Source of the DNA: Thermus sediminis
GTDB lineage: Bacteria; Deinococcota; Deinococci; Deinococcales; Thermaceae
DNA: 64,000 nucleotides
Reading direction: 5' to 3'
Assembly (NCBI RefSeq): GCF_003426945.1
Contig: NZ_QURO01000004.1
Location: 1,471,001 to 1,535,000, forward strand
Under the pieces are notes generated by a model. That model ran no database searches and had not been told where the DNA came from. It saw only the letters and a program-made list of their open reading frames with translations. This document shows, in pieces, positions 61,089 through 64,000 of the stretch (position 1 is the first letter of the stretch; each line of letters begins with the position of its first letter). Position numbers and translations under genes: made by a program.

Positions 61089-61137
61089 CCCCCTAAGGGT
61101 AGGGGGGTTGACGGGAGCGTGTCAATACGGGCAAACT
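61089..61137. promoter_or_regulatory. Overlapping divergent promoters for lysJ (minus) and the outer-membrane-like gene (plus)
   Basis: Minus: TTGACA (61125-61120)-18-TACCCT (61101-61096). Plus: TTGACG (61108-61113)-18-CAAACT (61132-61137), ATG six bases on. The two -35 boxes form an inverted repeat TTGAC-N8-GTCAA, and the perfect palindrome CCCCCTAAGGGTAGGGGG (61089-61106) covers the lysJ -10. Confidence 0.65.
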
Positions 61138-61143
61138 GGAACC

Positions 61144-61962
61144 ATGCGGAAACTTGTTGTCTTTCTATTCTTGCTCCTACCCGCTAACGCCCAGTCCTTC
61201 CTGGGGCTAAGCGGGGAAGACCGCCACCTCCTCAGCTACGGCCAAGCCTTGCCCTCTGGTCTTTGGTGGAGTGCAGGCCTAGACGGGGAAGGGGAGTGGA
61301 GCGTGCGCCTATACCTACGCCGTAGCGGACCGGTGAACCCTATTGATCCCCTCCTCTTCTCCCTCCTGGGCTTTCCCGGAGCCTATTACGGGGGAGTGCA
61401 GTTGGAAGGGGGGTATCTACCCCAGCCGGAGCCCGTTTATGCTCCCCTGCAGGTGGCCGCCTCCGCCGTGGTGGGTTTGGAAGCCTACCTGGGGGACCGG
61501 TGGGCCCTCTTCCTAGAGGCGCTGGAACCCTTCTATGGTCCCGCAGGAGCCAGGGCAGGGCTGGGCCTTCGCTACTACCTGTCGGGTAGGGAAGTTTACA
61601 CCCCCACGAGTGGTTCCAATAACCCCTTTAGGGTTTTTGTGGATACGATGCCCAACTGGGGTGGCAGGCCGGCGCTGGGTCTAGCCTATGAACAGGGCTC
61701 CTGGGCCCTTTGGTTCCGGGTCTGGTTGCGTTCCCCGGGCGCGGGGGTCCACGTGTACCTGGATCGCTTTTTGCTGGGGGGCGGGGTGGGTTTTGGTGGC
61801 CTCTGGGATAGGCCCCTATGGCCCACCTTCTATGTGGGTTACCGCTTCCCCTTGGGGGAGGCCCTCGAGGGCCAGTTGCGTCTAGAAGTCCCCGTCGTGC
61901 CAGAGGCGATCATGGCCCTAGGTGTCATCGCCCCCCGCTTCGTCCTGGTCTTCCCCCTATAG
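61144..61962 (+). CDS. Putative secreted outer-membrane beta-barrel protein
   Basis: 272 residues with a signal peptide (MRKLVVFLFLLLPANA, cleavage before Gln17). The mature part is rich in Gly, Tyr, Trp and Phe and shows alternating hydrophobic strands (GWSAGLDGEGEWSVRLYLRR-like patterns, WALWFRVWLRS, FYVGYRFPLGEALEGQLRLEV), the look of a barrel. No specific family recognised. The ATG is six bases after CAAACT. It has slightly lower GC than neighbours. Divergent from lysJ. Confidence 0.7.
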   Translation: MRKLVVFLFLLLPANAQSFLGLSGEDRHLLSYGQALPSGLWWSAGLDGEGEWSVRLYLRRSGPVNPIDPLLFSLLGFPGAYYGGVQLEGGYLPQPEPVYAPLQVAASAVVGLEAYLGDRWALFLEALEPFYGPAGARAGLGLRYYLSGREVYTPTSGSNNPFRVFVDTMPNWGGRPALGLAYEQGSWALWFRVWLRSPGAGVHVYLDRFLLGGGVGFGGLWDRPLWPTFYVGYRFPLGEALEGQLRLEVPVVPEAIMALGVIAPRFVLVFPL

Positions 61963-61971
61963 AATGCCCCC

Positions 61972-62451
61972 GTGCGCGCCTACGTGGGCCTGGGAAGCAA
62001 CCTGGGGGACCGGGCGGCCCACCTCCTCCTGGGGCTATCCGCCCTCTCCCGCCTGCCCCAGACCCAGCTTCTACGGATTTCCCCCATCTACGAGACCGAC
62101 CCCGTGGGCCCGCCCCAGCCCCTCTACCTCAACCTGGTGGCGGAGCTGGAGACGGGGCTTGCCCCAAAGGCCCTTCTCTCCGAGATGCTCCGCATAGAAA
62201 AGGCCCTGGGACGGGAGCGCCGGGAGCGCTTCGGCCCGAGGACCCTAGACCTGGACCTCCTCCTCTACGGGGACCTGGTCCTGAAGGAGGGGGACCTCGA
62301 GGTGCCCCACCCCCGCCTGCACGGGCGGGCCTTCGTCTTGGTGCCCCTCCTGGACCTGGTCCCTGAGGGGCGCCACCCCCTCTTGGGCCAGACCTTCCGG
62401 GAGCTCCTCGCCCCCTTGGACCGCTCGGGGGTCCGGCCCCTTGTGCTATAG
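61972..62451 (+). CDS. folK: 2-amino-4-hydroxy-6-hydroxymethyldihydropteridine pyrophosphokinase
   Basis: 159 residues. Transfers pyrophosphate from ATP to hydroxymethyldihydropterin in folate synthesis. Landmarks: YVGLGSNLGDR at the N-terminus, ISPIYETDPVGPPQPLYLNLV, and the signature GPRTLDLDLLLYGD with metal-binding Asp residues, then VPHPRLHGRAFVLVPL. GTG start six bases after TAGAAT (61960-61965), which overlaps the end of the preceding gene. folP is not next to it. Confidence 0.95.
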   Translation: MRAYVGLGSNLGDRAAHLLLGLSALSRLPQTQLLRISPIYETDPVGPPQPLYLNLVAELETGLAPKALLSEMLRIEKALGRERRERFGPRTLDLDLLLYGDLVLKEGDLEVPHPRLHGRAFVLVPLLDLVPEGRHPLLGQTFRELLAPLDRSGVRPLVL

Positions 62452-62452
62452 T
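62447..62452 (+). promoter_or_regulatory. -10 element of the S1-domain gene
   Basis: TATAGT overlapping the folK stop codon; a leader of about 32 bases with hairpin CGCGG-GCAAGT-CCGCG (about 62461-62476) and ribosome site GAGGAGAAGG follow. Confidence 0.55.
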
Positions 62453-62490
62453 GGGGGCATCGCGGGCAAGTCCGCGCGAGGAGAAGGAAA

Positions 62491-62868
62491 GTGGAGCTAG
62501 AAGCGGGAAGCATCGTAGAGGGCCGCGTGGTGCGGGTGACGGATTTTGGCGCCTTTGTGGAGCTCCCGGGCGGCGAGCAGGGCCTGGTCCACATCTCCCA
62601 GATCGCCCACGAGTTCGTGAGGAACGTCCGGGACTTCCTCAACGAGGGGGACATCGTGCAGGTCATGGTGAAGGGCCGGGATCCCAAGGGCCGTCTGGAC
62701 CTTTCCATCAAGGACCTGACCCCAGCCCCCGAAGGGGGGCCGCCCCCCAGGCCCAGGCGGCTCCCCAAGCAGGCCCCTGAGTTTGAAAACAAGCTGAAGA
62801 GCTTCCTCAGGGGTACGGGGGGCTTTGGTGGCGGCAAGGGCAAAAAGGGCGGAAGGAAGAGGCGCTAA
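62491..62868 (+). CDS. S1 RNA-binding domain protein
   Basis: 125 residues. A single S1 domain (residues 1-76: GSIVEGRVVRVTDFGAFVELPGGEQGLVHISQIAHEFV) and a basic, Gly/Lys-rich tail (RGTGGFGGGKGKKGGRKRR). Similar to general stress protein 13/YugI-type S1 proteins that bind ribosomes or RNA. GTG start with GAGGAGAAGG upstream. A terminator follows directly. Confidence 0.88.
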   Translation: MELEAGSIVEGRVVRVTDFGAFVELPGGEQGLVHISQIAHEFVRNVRDFLNEGDIVQVMVKGRDPKGRLDLSIKDLTPAPEGGPPPRPRRLPKQAPEFENKLKSFLRGTGGFGGGKGKKGGRKRR

Positions 62869-62881
62869 CCCCAAGGGGGTT

Positions 62882-62908
62882 CCCCGGGGTTTATGCCCCG
62901 GGGGTTTT
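62882..62908 (+). terminator. Terminator after the S1-domain gene
   Basis: CCCCGGGG (62882-62889), loop TTTATG, CCCCGGGG (62896-62903), then GTTTTGCTTT. Confidence 0.85.
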
Positions 62909-62926
62909 GCTTTAGAGTGAAGGGGT

Positions 62927-63259
62927 ATGGCGAAGCCCATCGAGGTTACCGACGCCAACTTTGACGAGACCTTAGGCGGCCACCCCTTGGTCTTGGTGGA
63001 CTTCTGGGCGGAGTGGTGCGCTCCCTGCCGGATGGTCGCCCCCATCCTCGAGGAGCTGGCCAAGGAGTATGAGGGGAAGCTCCTGGTGGCCAAGCTGGAC
63101 GTGGACGAGAACCCCAAGACGGCCATGCGCTATAGGGTCATGAGCATCCCCACGGTCATCCTCTTCAAGAACGGCCAGCCCGTGGAGGTCCTGGTGGGGG
63201 CCCAGTCTAAGCGCAACTTCCAGGCCAAAATAGGGAAGCACCTTCCCCCTAACGCATGA
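62927..63259 (+). CDS. trxA: Thioredoxin
   Basis: 110 residues. Redox pair Cys31/Cys34 in [12 protein letters not shown], cis-Pro in [12 protein letters not shown] general cytoplasmic disulfide reductant. TAGAGT (62913-62918) is eight bases before the ATG. The Cys pair is CAPC, in place of the commonest CGPC, which shifts the redox potential slightly in studied variants. Its stop overlaps the plsX start (ATGA). Confidence 0.95.
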   Translation: MAKPIEVTDANFDETLGGHPLVLVDFWAEWCAPCRMVAPILEELAKEYEGKLLVAKLDVDENPKTAMRYRVMSIPTVILFKNGQPVEVLVGAQSKRNFQAKIGKHLPPNA

Positions 63260-64000
63260 GGATCGCCCTGGACGCCATGGGGGGGGACCGGGCCCCCCAG
63301 GCGACCGTCCGGGGGGCCCTCCTGGCGGCCCGGGAGGGGGTGGAGGTGGTCCTGGTGGGGGAGGCGGCTACCCTCAAGGCGGAGCTTTCCCAAAATGGAG
63401 GGGACCTCCCCATGGTCCACGCCCCCGATCAGATCCGCATGGAGGAGCACGCCACCGAGGTGCGCAGGCGCCCCCAGAGCTCCATCGCCGTGGCCATGGA
63501 CCTCCTGAAGCGGAAGGAGGTGGCGGCGGTGGTCTCCATGGGCCATACCGGGGCCACCATGGCCGCCGCCCTCTTCACCCTGGGCCGGGCGAGGGGGGTG
63601 GAAAGGCCTGCCCTGTTGGTGGAGTTTCCGAGCCAGAAGGGTCGCACCTTCCTCCTGGACGGGGGGGCCAACGCCGACTGCCGCCCTGGCTTCTTGGTGC
63701 AGTTCGCTGCTATGGGCCTGGCCTACGCCGAGGCGAGCGGGGTCTTGGCCCCTAAGGTGGGCCTCCTCTCCATCGGCGAGGAGGAGGGGAAGGGGAACGC
63801 CCTCGTCCTCGAGGCCTACCCTTTGCTCAAAAAGGCCTTTCCCCAGCGCTTCTGGGGCAACGTGGAGGGCCGGGACATCTTCCTGGGCACCACCGAGGTG
63901 GTGGTCACCGACGGCTTCACCGGGAACGTGGCCCTGAAGCTGGCCGAGGGGGAGGCCAAGGCCCTCTTTTCCTGGATCAAGGAGGCCCTCACCTCCTCTC
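63256..64000 (+). CDS. plsX: Phosphate acyltransferase PlsX (3' end cut by window edge)
   Basis: The visible 248 residues start [22 protein letters not shown], the PlsX signature. It makes acyl-phosphate from acyl-ACP for phospholipid synthesis. Further family landmarks: [31 protein letters not shown] and [15 protein letters not shown]. The ATG overlaps the trxA stop. Usually about 330 residues, so roughly 80 are missing beyond the window; fab genes often follow. Confidence 0.96.
   Translation, partial: MRIALDAMGGDRAPQATVRGALLAAREGVEVVLVGEAATLKAELSQNGGDLPMVHAPDQIRMEEHATEVRRRPQSSIAVAMDLLKRKEVAAVVSMGHTGATMAAALFTLGRARGVERPALLVEFPSQKGRTFLLDGGANADCRPGFLVQFAAMGLAYAEASGVLAPKVGLLSIGEEEGKGNALVLEAYPLLKKAFPQRFWGNVEGRDIFLGTTEVVVTDGFTGNVALKLAEGEAKALFSWIKEALTSS

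Overview
The window is a gene-dense, very GC-rich stretch of a Thermus chromosome. The assignment to Thermus rests on several things seen here: leucine, valine and glycine-rich proteins with almost exclusive G/C at codon third positions; a 164-residue CarD, a 123-residue bactofilin, a class II aldolase of 305 residues and a HemQ of 250 residues that match the sizes I remember for Thermus proteins; the LysJ/LysK pair of the LysW-dependent lysine pathway; and about twenty genes whose start codon lies only 6-9 bases after a -10 hexamer (leaderless transcripts). The gene order and the presence of an alternative complex III argue for a Thermus other than T. thermophilus, but I cannot name the species.

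Layout. 1-3.3 kb: a partial coiled-coil gene and an MscS channel (minus) diverge from hemQ and a half-length HemQ-like gene. 3.3-10 kb: ruvA and a PaaG-type hydratase (minus) diverge from a complete 2-oxoglutarate dehydrogenase operon (E1, E2, E3). 10-13.8 kb: a two-gene surface operon with a secreted subtilase and a modular lipoprotein. 14-18.4 kb: argG-argH-short argA and carA (arginine and carbamoyl phosphate). 18.4-21 kb: fhs and a threonine-dehydratase-like gene. 21-25.8 kb: secG, tRNA-Ala, then rplU-rpmA-obg-nadD-yqeK-LCP-rsfS. 26-29.3 kb: panC-pilT and the fructose-bisphosphate aldolase. 29.3-31.1 kb: a decayed Uma2-family gene and a pyrimidine nucleoside phosphorylase. 31.1-35.9 kb: M23 peptidase-bactofilin-accD-accA and a PEGA-repeat protein. 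36-39 kb: a 1006-residue beta-rich lipoprotein. 39.2-42.7 kb: nucleotidyltransferase, ferredoxin, GNAT, cold-shock protein, dnaJ. 42.9-46.7 kb: class V aminotransferase, uppP, ispD-ispE and a TenA-like gene. 46.8-50.3 kb: TetR-carD, a degenerate cyanophycinase relative, a DUF2227 membrane protein, a TlpA-like thioredoxin, tsaE and tRNA-Leu. 50.4-57.1 kb: the six-gene alternative complex III operon actABCDEF. 57.1-61 kb: a membrane diguanylate cyclase and lysK-lysJ. 61.1-64 kb: a putative outer-membrane protein, folK, an S1-domain protein, trxA and the start of plsX.

There is no CRISPR array, insertion sequence, prophage or obvious defence island. The least expected signals are regulatory: (i) a textbook-like attenuator (promoter, seven-residue leader peptide with one Lys codon, mutually exclusive antiterminator and terminator hairpins) directly in front of lysJ; (ii) a second leader with the same architecture in front of a class V aminotransferase; (iii) several divergent gene pairs driven by overlapping or palindromic -10 elements; (iv) a small family of palindromic intergenic elements ending in GGGGGCCCC. 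Among the proteins, the half-length HemQ relative, the active-site-less cyanophycinase relative and the reused Ig-like module in two distant surface proteins are the most unusual.
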